From positions 62,001 to 126,000 of the forward strand of contig NZ_JAZDRO010000005.1 in NCBI RefSeq assembly GCF_036330325.1: a stretch of 64,000 nucleotides of DNA, written 5' to 3'. The DNA comes from Hyphobacterium marinum. Its GTDB lineage: Bacteria; Pseudomonadota; Alphaproteobacteria; Caulobacterales; Maricaulaceae. The notes beneath the pieces are model-generated. The model searched no databases, was not told the DNA's origin, and was given only the letters and a program-made list of their open reading frames with translations. The position numbers and the translations under genes were made by a program. Below, one piece after another: positions 44,279-52,143 of the stretch. How positions within the stretch are numbered: the first letter of the stretch is position 1; each line of letters starts with the position of its first letter.

Positions 44279-45001
44279 ATGTCACGAAAAAGTGATCGTT
44301 CCAGCGTCTCCCGTCTTGCCTTCGGCCTGATCGCCGGCAGCACGCTGTCACTGACGGCCGCACCGGCCATTGCCCAGGTCACCACAGATCCGGTCGACCA
44401 GATTCTCGCCTGCCGCCAGATCAGCGACGCGCAAGCCCGCCTGAACTGTTTCGACGCCGCGTCGGGCAGTCTCCAGACCGCCCGCGACACCGGCGAGATT
44501 GCCGTAGTCATGCGTGAAGATGTCCAGGCGGTGGAACGCGATACGTTCGGCCTGGACCTGCCGAGCATGCCGCGCCTCAGCCTGTCCATGTTCTCTGGCC
44601 GCAACCGTTCCGCGCCCAATCCACTGGATCCGGCCACGTCGTCGGAGACGGTCCGCACGGGTGAAACCGCCGTCGCCTCCACAGATCAGGCACCGCAGGT
44701 TCCCGCAACATCGCGCGAGGCTGCACCCGATGAATCCAACGGTGTTCAGGTTGTCGAACGGGACGATGATGGCGGTGTGGAACGCGTCGTCATGGTGATC
44801 GACCGGATCGAGGCCTACACCTACAACAAATACATGTTCCATATGGAAAACGGCCAGGTCTGGCGTCAGCTCGACACGCTGCGTGTCCGGCTCAGCCGCA
44901 ACCAGGTCAATGAAGCCGAAATCCGCCGTGCGGCGATGGGCAGTTATCTCTTGCGCATCAACGGACGCGGTCAGGCGATCCGGGTCATCCGCGAACGCTA
45001 G
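44279..45001 (+). CDS. exported protein with C-x10-C N-terminal motif (paralogue 2)
   Basis: A 240-aa paralogue of the preceding gene. Signal peptide (LAFGLIAGSTLSLTAAPAIA), then LACRQISDAQARLNCFDAA. A less conserved Ser/Thr/Pro linker leads to the C-terminal domain MENGQVWRQLDTLRVRLSRN and RRAAMGSYLLRINGRGQAIRV. The start at ATG 44279 has AGGG 8 nt upstream; ATG 44261 lacks a ribosome site. The tandem pair arose by duplication: the N-terminal cysteine motif and the C-terminal domain match, while the linkers differ in length. Confidence 0.75.
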   Translation: MSRKSDRSSVSRLAFGLIAGSTLSLTAAPAIAQVTTDPVDQILACRQISDAQARLNCFDAASGSLQTARDTGEIAVVMREDVQAVERDTFGLDLPSMPRLSLSMFSGRNRSAPNPLDPATSSETVRTGETAVASTDQAPQVPATSREAAPDESNGVQVVERDDDGGVERVVMVIDRIEAYTYNKYMFHMENGQVWRQLDTLRVRLSRNQVNEAEIRRAAMGSYLLRINGRGQAIRVIRER

Positions 45002-45024
45002 ACGGTGCGAACGCCAAACAAGAA

Positions 45025-45055
45025 GGCCCGGACGGATTACCGTCCGGGCCTTTTT
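45025..45055 (+). terminator. rho-independent terminator
   Basis: GGCCCGGACGG (45025-45035) pairs perfectly with CCGTCCGGGCC (45040-45050), loop ATTA, then TTTTT. It terminates the exported pair and may also serve the convergent oppC gene. Confidence 0.92.
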
Positions 45056-45077
45056 CTGTCTTCGGATTGGCTGCCGC

Positions 45078-45983
45078 CTACCGGTCTTTCGGGTCGATCG
45101 CGTCGCGCAACCCGTCACCGATGAAGTTGAAACAGAACAGCGTCAGCATCATCGTCAGGCCCGGCACGATCAGCGTCCAGGGCGCGACTTCCATGTCCTG
45201 GGCACCCGCGGCGATCAGGCGGCCGAGCGAGGTGTCCGGTTCCTGGACGCCCAGTCCCAAAAAGCTGAGGAAGCTTTCCGCGAGGATGACGACCGGAATG
45301 GTCAGCGTCACATAGACAACGACCGGCCCCAGCACGTTCGGGACGATGTGCCGGCGGATGATCGCGAACCGGGACACGCCGGCAGCCTCAGCGGCCTCGA
45401 CGAATTCCATGCCTTTGAGCGCGATGGTCTGCCCGCGCACGATCCGCGCCATGGTCAGCCATTCGACCGCACCGATGGCGAGGAAGATCAGGATGATGTT
45501 CCGCCCGAACACGACCATCAGGATGATGACGAAGAAGATGAAGGGCAGCGAATACATGATGTCGACGAAGCGCATCATGGCCTGATCCACGCGCCCGCCG
45601 ATGAATCCCGCCGTCGCGCCCCAGGCCACACCGATAACCAGCGACACGCTGGTCGCCGCCGCGGCCACGAAGAGCGACATCCGAAGCCCCACGAGCGTCC
45701 TGGCAAACAGGTCCCGCCCCTGCGCATCGGTTCCGAAAATATGCAGGTTCTCGAATGTCGGCGAGATCCAGACCAGATCACGGTAAATCGTCTCGTGACT
45801 GTGCGGCCAGACCCACGGCAGCACGATCACGCACAGGATCAGGAAAGCGATAACGCCCATGCTGGTGACGGCCGCGCGGTTCCGGAACAGGCGGCCGCGC
45901 GCATCATCCCACAGCGAACGGCCCTGAACCGCAGCCGATTCCATCGCTTCGGTGTTTTCGTTGGTCGCTGAAGTGTTGATCAT
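45078..45983 (-). CDS. oppC: oligopeptide ABC transporter permease OppC-like
   Basis: A 301-aa inner-membrane permease. The N-terminal extension and first helix (GVIAFLILCVIVLPWVW) precede HIFGTDAQGRDLFARTLVGLRMSL, the DppC/OppC signature. The EAA loop is EAAEAAGVSRFAIIRRHIVPN, with SFLSFLGLGVQEPDTSLGRLI near the end. It pairs with OppB; the ATG overlaps the oppB stop by 4 bp. The matching binding protein is at 41851-43503. Confidence 0.93.
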   Translation of the reverse strand: MINTSATNENTEAMESAAVQGRSLWDDARGRLFRNRAAVTSMGVIAFLILCVIVLPWVWPHSHETIYRDLVWISPTFENLHIFGTDAQGRDLFARTLVGLRMSLFVAAAATSVSLVIGVAWGATAGFIGGRVDQAMMRFVDIMYSLPFIFFVIILMVVFGRNIILIFLAIGAVEWLTMARIVRGQTIALKGMEFVEAAEAAGVSRFAIIRRHIVPNVLGPVVVYVTLTIPVVILAESFLSFLGLGVQEPDTSLGRLIAAGAQDMEVAPWTLIVPGLTMMLTLFCFNFIGDGLRDAIDPKDR

Positions 45984-46915
45984 TTCTCGAACTTCACTTT
46001 CGGATTCAGCGTGGCGTACAGCAGGTCAGCGATCAGGTTCAGCGTGATGATCAGGCTGGCGTAAAGAATGACGACACCCATCACGACCGTGTAGTCCCGC
46101 TGCAGCGCGGCGGTGACGAACTGCCGGCCGATGCCGGGCAGCTGGAAAACCTGTTCGATGACGATCGAGCCGGTCACGAGCGCCGCAGACGCCGGTCCGA
46201 GATAGCTGACCAGCGGCAGGACCGCGGCGCGCAGCGCATGGCGGAAAATCACCACCGGAGCGGCCAGCCCCTTGGCATAGGCCGTGCGGATGTAGTTGGA
46301 GCGCAGGACTTCCACCATGCTCGCCCGCATCAGGCGCGAGATGATGGCGATCTGCGGCAGGGCCAGCGTCACCACCGGAAGGATCAGCCGTTCGGCGGTC
46401 ATGCCGTAGCGCGGATCAAGACCACCGGTCGGGACCAGCCCGAGATACAGGCCGAATACCAGGGCCAGCACTGGCCCCATGACAAACGGCGGTATGGTAA
46501 TCCCCGCCATGGCAAAGCCCATGACGGCGAAGTCCCCGGCCTTGTTCTGTCTCAAGGCGGCAATGGCACCGAGCAAACTGCCCAGGAACAGCGCCAGTAG
46601 GATGGAAAGACCACCAATGGTCGCACTGACCGGGAAGCCTTCGGAGATGATGTCGGACACCGTCTTGTCACGGAATTTCAGCGACGGACCGAGATCGCCC
46701 TGAACAAGGTTGGCGAGATAGTCGACATATTGCTCGTGCAAGGGACGGTCGAGTCCGAAGTGGGCCAAGACATTTTGCCGCACTTCCTCGGGCATGGGCC
46801 GTTCAAGGTCGAACGGACCGCCGGGCGCAGCACGCATCATGAAAAACGCCACCGTGATGATGACGAGAATTGTCGGGATGGCGACGACGATACGTCGGGC
46901 GATATAACCGAGCAT
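45980..46915 (-). CDS. oppB: oligopeptide ABC transporter permease OppB-like
   Basis: A 311-aa permease. It begins MLGYIARRIVVAIPTILVIITVAFFMMRAAPGGPFD in two parts, the standard OppB start. The EAA loop is RTAYAKGLAAPVVIFRHALRAA, and IEQVFQLPGIGRQFV is the C-terminal signature. Transcribed before oppC (4-bp overlap). A small exported peptide gene lies 54 bp upstream on the same strand and may be the first gene of the unit. Confidence 0.93.
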   Translation of the reverse strand: MLGYIARRIVVAIPTILVIITVAFFMMRAAPGGPFDLERPMPEEVRQNVLAHFGLDRPLHEQYVDYLANLVQGDLGPSLKFRDKTVSDIISEGFPVSATIGGLSILLALFLGSLLGAIAALRQNKAGDFAVMGFAMAGITIPPFVMGPVLALVFGLYLGLVPTGGLDPRYGMTAERLILPVVTLALPQIAIISRLMRASMVEVLRSNYIRTAYAKGLAAPVVIFRHALRAAVLPLVSYLGPASAALVTGSIVIEQVFQLPGIGRQFVTAALQRDYTVVMGVVILYASLIITLNLIADLLYATLNPKVKFEK

Positions 46916-46969
46916 AATGCCCCTGCATTTTCCTAGCGGTGTGCCAGTTTCATGCGGGCGGGCGCTGTG

Positions 46970-47155
46970 TCAATCAAGTGAAGATCGCAGCCCGGCATTT
47001 GTAATGAAGGCGCGTTCATGGGCGGAAATGCCCTCACCGGCTCCCATGGCCACACCGGCATGCACGGCCTGTGCAGCGGCCAGCACCAGCAGAACGGCGA
47101 CGCAGCGGCGCAACCGGGCCGACACGAAATTCATGATGTGAATCCACCGGGGCAT
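46970..47155 (-). CDS. small exported peptide, 61 aa
   Basis: From ATG 47155, with AAAGG 7 nt upstream, the frame encodes MPRWIHIMNFVSARLRRC and VAVLLVLAAAQAVHAG, a good signal peptide. A mature part of about 28 residues follows (VAMGAGEGISAHERAFITNA and a few more). It has no similarity I recognise. It lies upstream of oppB on the same strand. Short and unsupported except by its ribosome site and signal peptide. Confidence 0.45.
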   Translation of the reverse strand: MPRWIHIMNFVSARLRRCVAVLLVLAAAQAVHAGVAMGAGEGISAHERAFITNAGLRSSLD

Positions 47156-47212
47156 GGGCAACCTTTCACGTTTACGGGGCTTCCCTCGCAATCCCCGTGC
47201 CGCTAAAGGGCT

Positions 47213-48199
47213 GTGTCCACTATCAGTGCGTCAGCTAATCCAAGGGGCGGAAAAGACGTGTACGGCAAGTCCGACATCAACAGCACGGCGTGGTGGACCG
47301 ACTGGGACATTCGCGACGGTGTTGTTGCGGTCAAGAGCACCGGCCAGCGCCTGCCCTTCGGTCGCCGTTTCATGCTGATCTGTGCGAACTGGTTCGTCTA
47401 TTATCTCTGCATGGAAGCCTGGCGCGCGGCCTCGTTTGCCCGCAAGGGACCGAAGATCGCCTTCACGCCGCATCGTCCCCGGCCCTGGTATTTCGTCTGG
47501 CCGGCCCTTCATGCCGCTGGCGGCCATATCGTCTCGCGGCCCGAAGACGCCGACATTGTCATGTGCTTCGAGGACGCCACGAAATCGACCCTGCCTCCGG
47601 CTTTCGACGGCAAGCCAACACTCAATTTTGGCTGCAATGACGTGACCAAGAGCAAGGTCGCCCAGGTATTCGAGGACGTCTTCGGCTATCCGCTCCATGT
47701 CGACCCGGCCACCCATGACGGCCAGATGGTCGAAAAGTCCGAGATCAACGGTGCCCATGATGGCCAGGTCATTTCCGGGCCGCAGCAGGCCCGGCCCGGC
47801 TTTGTCTACCAACGGGTTGTCGATAACCGCACCAATGGTGATCTGGTTGAAGACTATCGCTGCCTCGTGATCGGCAAGTCCATTCCGCTCGGCTTCATCA
47901 AGCGGCGCCCGATGGAACGCCGCTTCACCAATGCCAACACCGAAGTCCAGCTGGTCGAACCGATCGCCTATCTGTCGGCCGAGGAAATTACCAAACTGCT
48001 CGAATTCGCGAGCCGCATGGGTCTGGAATGGGGCGCACTGGATGTCCTGCGCGACCGGACGGACGGGCGAATCTACGTCGTCGATGTCAACAAGACCAAT
48101 ATCGATCCGCCTATCGCCCTGCCCCTGCACCAGAAGCTGAAGGCCACCCGCCGTGTTGCCGGTCTGCTGCGCGAAATGGCCGGGATGAGTCCCGACTAA
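47213..48199 (+). CDS. ATP-grasp-like protein of unknown function
   Basis: A protein of up to 328 aa, cytosolic. The C-terminal half has the ATP-grasp pattern: FVYQRVVDNRTNGDLVEDYRCLVIG in two stretches, then MGLEWGALDVLRDRTDGRIYVVDVNKTN. The acidic D-x-x-R and V-D-V-N-K-T stand where ATP-grasp enzymes bind Mg-ATP. The N-terminal half (KIAFTPHRPRPWYFVWPALH, then DADIVMCFEDATKS) resembles a pre-ATP-grasp domain. No substrate can be named; such enzymes ligate a carboxylate to an amine or thiol. The start is GTG 47213 or GTG 47258; neither has an ideal ribosome site. Confidence 0.65.
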   Translation: MSTISASANPRGGKDVYGKSDINSTAWWTDWDIRDGVVAVKSTGQRLPFGRRFMLICANWFVYYLCMEAWRAASFARKGPKIAFTPHRPRPWYFVWPALHAAGGHIVSRPEDADIVMCFEDATKSTLPPAFDGKPTLNFGCNDVTKSKVAQVFEDVFGYPLHVDPATHDGQMVEKSEINGAHDGQVISGPQQARPGFVYQRVVDNRTNGDLVEDYRCLVIGKSIPLGFIKRRPMERRFTNANTEVQLVEPIAYLSAEEITKLLEFASRMGLEWGALDVLRDRTDGRIYVVDVNKTNIDPPIALPLHQKLKATRRVAGLLREMAGMSPD

Positions 48200-48217
48200 T
48201 TCCGCGCGTTTCGCTGC

Positions 48218-48889
48218 TTACGGATAAAGACGGTCGGTCTGCCAGGGGGATGCCGGCGACTCGCGCCGGAACACCAGCCGGTCATGGAGGCGGAAGGGGC
48301 GGTCCCGCCAGAATTCAAACGATTGCGGGACCAGCCTGAACCCGCTCCAGTGGGGCGGGCGCGGCACCTCACCCAGCCCGAAGCGGGCGGCCTCCCGCGC
48401 CACGGCCTTCTCCAGCGCGAAACGGCTTTCCAGAGACCTAGATTGCGCCGATGCCCAGGCCCCAATGCGGCTGTCACGCGCGCGCGATGCGAAATAGGTA
48501 TCCGCCTCCTCGGCCGACACCGGTTCTATTGCACCCCGCAGACGCACCTGCCGCCGCAGGCTCTTCCAGTGAAAGCACATGGCCGCTTTGGGATTGGCCG
48601 CCAGCTGCATCCCCTTGGCGCTTTCCAGATTGGTGTAGAACACGAAACCAGCGGCATCCGCGTCCTTCAACAGCACCATGCGGACATCGGGCAGGCCATC
48701 AGCGTCTGCCGTGGCCAGTGCGACAGCATTGGCGTCATTGGGTTCCTTCCGGCGGGCATCGGCCAGCCAGTCCGCGAACAGCGCGACCGGATCTGTTTCG
48801 GTAAATATCTCGACCGCATTGGCATCCGCCGTCTGCGCATAGTCCGCCTCGCTCGGTGACGGCGGGATATCCGGTGTCGCTTTTTTCAT
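48218..48889 (-). CDS. pdxH: pyridoxamine 5'-phosphate oxidase
   Basis: FMN-dependent oxidation of pyridoxamine or pyridoxine 5'-phosphate to pyridoxal 5'-phosphate (vitamin B6). The 223-aa product has ALATADADGLPDVRMVLLKD, FVFYTNLESAKGMQLAANPKAAMCFHW (two parts), RQVRLRGAIEPVS, and the C-terminal dimer motif FRLVPQSFEFWRDRPFRLHDR followed by W...RLYP. Standard length. The start is ATG 48889 (MKKATPDI); an upstream in-frame ATG at 48916 adds nine residues and is less likely. It is convergent with the ATP-grasp-like gene (18-bp gap). Confidence 0.95.
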   Translation of the reverse strand: MKKATPDIPPSPSEADYAQTADANAVEIFTETDPVALFADWLADARRKEPNDANAVALATADADGLPDVRMVLLKDADAAGFVFYTNLESAKGMQLAANPKAAMCFHWKSLRRQVRLRGAIEPVSAEEADTYFASRARDSRIGAWASAQSRSLESRFALEKAVAREAARFGLGEVPRPPHWSGFRLVPQSFEFWRDRPFRLHDRLVFRRESPASPWQTDRLYP

Positions 48890-48969
48890 GGGCAGGCTCC
48901 TTGCGCAGGCCGTCATCTTCTACGCCCCCGTCAACCTTTCGGGAACCCTGTTGGACCTAGCCTGTCAGC

Positions 48970-49470
48970 ATGGTGGGACAAGATCACGACCGGCAGGCCG
49001 CATTGGCGGTACTGGGCCTCGATCCCGGCGCGAACAGCGACGCGGTGCGTGCGGCCTTCCGGCGGCAGGTCAAGGCCCTCCACCCGGATCATTGCGCTCC
49101 GACACCGGAAAGCCTCTCCCGCCTCGCCGAAACCCTGTCGGCCATGCGGACGCTCGAATCGACCGGTGACGACCTCAGCGAAATCGAGATCGATGCCACG
49201 GCCGCCCGACAGGGAATCGTTCGCGTTGTCGCACGGATCGGCGGCAACCTGATCTTGCGCATCCCGGCGGGCGTTGGGGACGGTGACATCGTGACAGCCG
49301 TTGGCTCCGACACCGGGGTCCGGATACGCATACGTCCCGAATCCGGACCGATCACCGTCGCCCAGCCTGATCCCGGACCGGATCTGTCCGGATTCGTTGA
49401 ACGGTTTGCCGCGCCCTCCCCGGCTTCGCGTTTTGCCGGATGGGTGCGCAGGCGGCCGCCAGCGGCGTGA
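48970..49470 (+). CDS. mini J-domain protein with DnaJ C-terminal-like segment
   Basis: A 166-aa protein. Residues 9-65 form a J domain: AALAVLGLDPGANSDAVRAAFRRQVKALHPDH (two parts), with the HPD motif at 38-40 that stimulates DnaK ATPase. A second segment reads GNLILRIPAGVGDGDIVTAVG, which echoes the DnaJ C-terminal beta domain (RIPAGVxDG). The Gly/Phe and zinc-finger regions are absent. It is thus a shortened J-protein that could deliver a specific client to Hsp70. It is divergent from pdxH and 61 bp upstream of aroC on the same strand. Confidence 0.78.
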   Translation: MVGQDHDRQAALAVLGLDPGANSDAVRAAFRRQVKALHPDHCAPTPESLSRLAETLSAMRTLESTGDDLSEIEIDATAARQGIVRVVARIGGNLILRIPAGVGDGDIVTAVGSDTGVRIRIRPESGPITVAQPDPGPDLSGFVERFAAPSPASRFAGWVRRRPPAA

Positions 49471-49531
49471 CGGGGAACGACCGGCGTTCTAGTCTGTCAT
49501 TTCACTGCTTCCTGATCGGACCTGACCGCCC

Positions 49532-50638
49532 ATGTCCTTCAACACGTTCGGCCGCATGCTCCGCGTCACCACCTGGGGCGAAAGCCATGGCAAGGCACTG
49601 GGCGCGGTCGTCGATGGCTGTCCGCCGGGCATTGCCCTGACCGAGGCCGACATCCAGCCCTTTCTGGATCGCCGCCGCCCGGGGCAAAGCCGGCACGTGT
49701 CACCGCGGCAGGAGCCCGACCGGATTGAGATCCTCTCCGGTACGTTTGAGGACGACCGCACCGGCGGTCCGCTCACGACCGGCGCGCCGATCAGCCTGAT
49801 CATCCGCAATGAGGACGCTCGTTCGGGCGACTACAGCGCGATCCGGGACAGCTGGCGGCCCGGCCATGCCGATTTCACCTATGACATGAAATACGGCGTC
49901 CGCGATTATCGCGGCGGCGGGCGGTCGTCGGCACGCGAAACCGCGGCCCGCGTCGCCGCCGGTGCGATTGCCCGGAAAGTCCTGGGTCCGTCGATCAGGA
50001 TTCGCGCGGCACTCGTGCAGCTCGGGGATCAGGAAATAGACCGGGCCCGCTGGGACTGGAATGACGTTGACCAGAACCCGTTATTCAGTCCCGATGCGGC
50101 CATTGTTCCGGACTGGGAAGCCGCCCTGGATCAGCTCCGCCGCGATGGCTCGTCAACAGGCGGCATCGTCGAAGTCGTGGCAAGTGGCCTTCCCGCCGGC
50201 TGGGGTGCCCCGGTCTACGCCAAACTTGATGCCGATATTGCCGGTGCGATGATGTCGATCCCGGCAGCCAAGGGGGTCGAAATCGGAGCCGGCTTTGCCG
50301 CTGCAGCCATGCGGGGCGAGGACGCCGCCGATGAGATGCGCAAGGGGGATGACGGCCCGGTTTTCCTGTCCAACGCCAATGGCGGGACATTGGGAGGCAT
50401 TTCGACGGGACAGGACCTGGTTGTCCGCTTCGCGGTGAAGCCGACCTCGTCGATCCGGATACCGCGGCGGACGCTGACCCGGGACCTGGACGAAACCACG
50501 ATTGAAACTCGGGGCCGCCACGACCCCTGTGTAGCCATTCGCGCCGTCCCGGTCGGTGAAGCGATGCTGGCGCTGACGCTGGCGGATCACTACCTGTTGC
50601 ACCGTGCCCAGACTGGGCAATCGGGCGAACCTGACTAA
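49532..50638 (+). CDS. aroC: chorismate synthase
   Basis: FMN-dependent conversion of EPSP to chorismate, the last shared step of aromatic amino acid synthesis. The 368-aa protein is full length. TTWGESHGKALGAVVDGCPPG, RRPGQSR, the FTYDMKYGVRDYRGGGRSSARETAARVAAGA signature (two parts), NANGGTLGGISTGQDLVVRFAVKP (two parts) and RHDPCVAIRAVPVGEAM are all present. ATG 49532 fits family length. Confidence 0.97.
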   Translation: MSFNTFGRMLRVTTWGESHGKALGAVVDGCPPGIALTEADIQPFLDRRRPGQSRHVSPRQEPDRIEILSGTFEDDRTGGPLTTGAPISLIIRNEDARSGDYSAIRDSWRPGHADFTYDMKYGVRDYRGGGRSSARETAARVAAGAIARKVLGPSIRIRAALVQLGDQEIDRARWDWNDVDQNPLFSPDAAIVPDWEAALDQLRRDGSSTGGIVEVVASGLPAGWGAPVYAKLDADIAGAMMSIPAAKGVEIGAGFAAAAMRGEDAADEMRKGDDGPVFLSNANGGTLGGISTGQDLVVRFAVKPTSSIRIPRRTLTRDLDETTIETRGRHDPCVAIRAVPVGEAMLALTLADHYLLHRAQTGQSGEPD

Positions 50639-50725
50639 ACCGTTCATCCTGCGCTCATGGCCAGGCCGTTAACCTTGCGGCAAGGTCGCCGGACTCGAGG
50701 CGACGCCTCCAGGAAGGACCCAGCG

Positions 50726-51997
50726 ATGAAACTGTTCCGATCGACGCTGCTGGCTGCGAGCTCCATGACGCTTGTAATTGCCGGCGCGACCGCCTTGACC
50801 GCGCCCGGTGCCCTCGCCGACGACGCGGCGTTTGAGTATGGCGATATCCAGACGATTGTAGCGCTCCAGGACCGCGGCGATGACCGGCGCGGCGGACGTG
50901 GTGCCCGAGGCGGCCGCGGCGGTAGCGATGATGGCGCACGCGGCGGCAACCGCGGCGGGCGCGAAGGTGCCCGGGGCGGAAATCGTGGCGGGCGTGACGG
51001 CGCACGCGGCGGCAACCGCGGCGGCCGCACCGACGGTCCGCGTCGACCCGATGTCCGGATCCCGGACGAAAGACCGGGCGGCAATTTCCGCGGTGGACGC
51101 GGCGACAATCGTGGCGGCGAGTGGGGCAATCGCGGTTCGCGGGGTGGCAATCGCGGGGGTGAACCTGGCCTGCATGGCGGCAACCGCGGCGGACGTGAAG
51201 GTGCCCGGGGCGGAAATCGTGGCGGACGTGAAGGCGCACGGGGCGGCAACCGGGGAGGCAACCCGCGCTTCGACAACCGCAATCGGGGTGGACGCGACGG
51301 ACTCCGCGACCGCAATCGAGGGAACCCCCGGTTCGATAACCGCAACAGAGGCGGCCGCGACGGCTACCGCGGCGGCAACCGCGGCAATCCGCGTTTTGAC
51401 AACCGGCACCGCGGCAACCCCCGCTTCGACCGCCACCGCGGCGGGCCGCGCTACAACTACCGCAATAACCACCGGGGCCGGTATGTCCCGCCCCGGCGCT
51501 ATCGCGCCTACTCGGGCCGCTATCACCGTCCGGCGCGGGCGAGCTGGCGGTATCACACCTACTATTATGACCATGGCTATGACCGCTATAACTGGCGGTA
51601 TTACGACCGGGCCTGCCATGCCAATGGCGAGAGCGTCATCGCGGGCGCACTGCTCGGTGCGCTGTTCGGCGCGGCAATCGCCGACGACGATGCAGCGGGA
51701 GCCCTCTTCGGCGGCTTCCTCGGTGCCAGTGTCGGCTATGGGCTCAACGACTGCGACCGGGGCCAGTACCGCTATGCGGTGACATACGCGTTCAACAACA
51801 ACTCGCCCTACTACTGGCACAACCCCTATTCGGGTGTCCGCGGCGTTGTTTATGCCCGTGACTATTACAGCTATCGCGGCCAGCGTTGCCGGTATGGCGA
51901 TGCAGAGATCTTCATGCCGGACGGGTCGGTCGAATATGACCAGGTCCGGATGTGCCAGGACCGCTATGGCCGCTGGCAGGTCGCGAACTACCAATAG
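50726..51997 (+). CDS. exported RGG-repeat and glycine-zipper protein
   Basis: A 423-aa protein. Signal peptide (LFRSTLLAASSMTLVIAGAT..., cleavage near ALA at about 31), then a low-complexity basic region (about residues 50-255) with about 22 RGG tripeptides. It also carries repeated GGNRGGREGA units and four NPRFDNR/NPRFDRH units. A Tyr/Arg-rich stretch follows, then a glycine-zipper segment ESVIAGALLGALFGAAIADD with AGALFGGFLGASVGYG, and a C-terminal domain ending VRMCQDRYGRWQVANYQ. The start is ATG 50726 with AGGAAGGA 7 nt upstream. It shares its zipper and C-terminal MCQ-x-x-x-G-x-W motif with the next gene. An envelope protein that binds nucleic acid or polysaccharide is possible; unproven. 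Confidence 0.8.
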   Translation: MKLFRSTLLAASSMTLVIAGATALTAPGALADDAAFEYGDIQTIVALQDRGDDRRGGRGARGGRGGSDDGARGGNRGGREGARGGNRGGRDGARGGNRGGRTDGPRRPDVRIPDERPGGNFRGGRGDNRGGEWGNRGSRGGNRGGEPGLHGGNRGGREGARGGNRGGREGARGGNRGGNPRFDNRNRGGRDGLRDRNRGNPRFDNRNRGGRDGYRGGNRGNPRFDNRHRGNPRFDRHRGGPRYNYRNNHRGRYVPPRRYRAYSGRYHRPARASWRYHTYYYDHGYDRYNWRYYDRACHANGESVIAGALLGALFGAAIADDDAAGALFGGFLGASVGYGLNDCDRGQYRYAVTYAFNNNSPYYWHNPYSGVRGVVYARDYYSYRGQRCRYGDAEIFMPDGSVEYDQVRMCQDRYGRWQVANYQ

Positions 51998-52023
51998 GGC
52001 TTGAAGCCCGTATCTTGCATGGT

Positions 52024-52055
52024 GAAGCCGGTCCTGAACAAACAGGGCCGGCTTC
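52024..52055 (+). terminator. stem-loop after the RGG protein gene
   Basis: GAAGCCGGTCCTG (52024-52036) pairs with CAGGGCCGGCTTC (52043-52055), 13 bp with one G-T wobble and a 6-nt loop. No proper U-tract follows, so termination strength is doubtful. Confidence 0.45.
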
Positions 52056-52143
52056 GTTCATGTCAGGCTCATCGGACCTTGCTAGTGTCCGTATCGAACC
52101 ACCGGGCAATCGGGCCCGGAGAAACGCCAAAGGGAGTTTCGCC

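Noticed and set aside
50669..51994. Long minus-strand open frame (441 aa) opposite the RGG protein gene
   Set aside because: Antisense to a low-complexity G+C-rich repeat, which keeps the opposite frame open. The plus frame has a signal peptide, a good ribosome site and a conserved C terminus.
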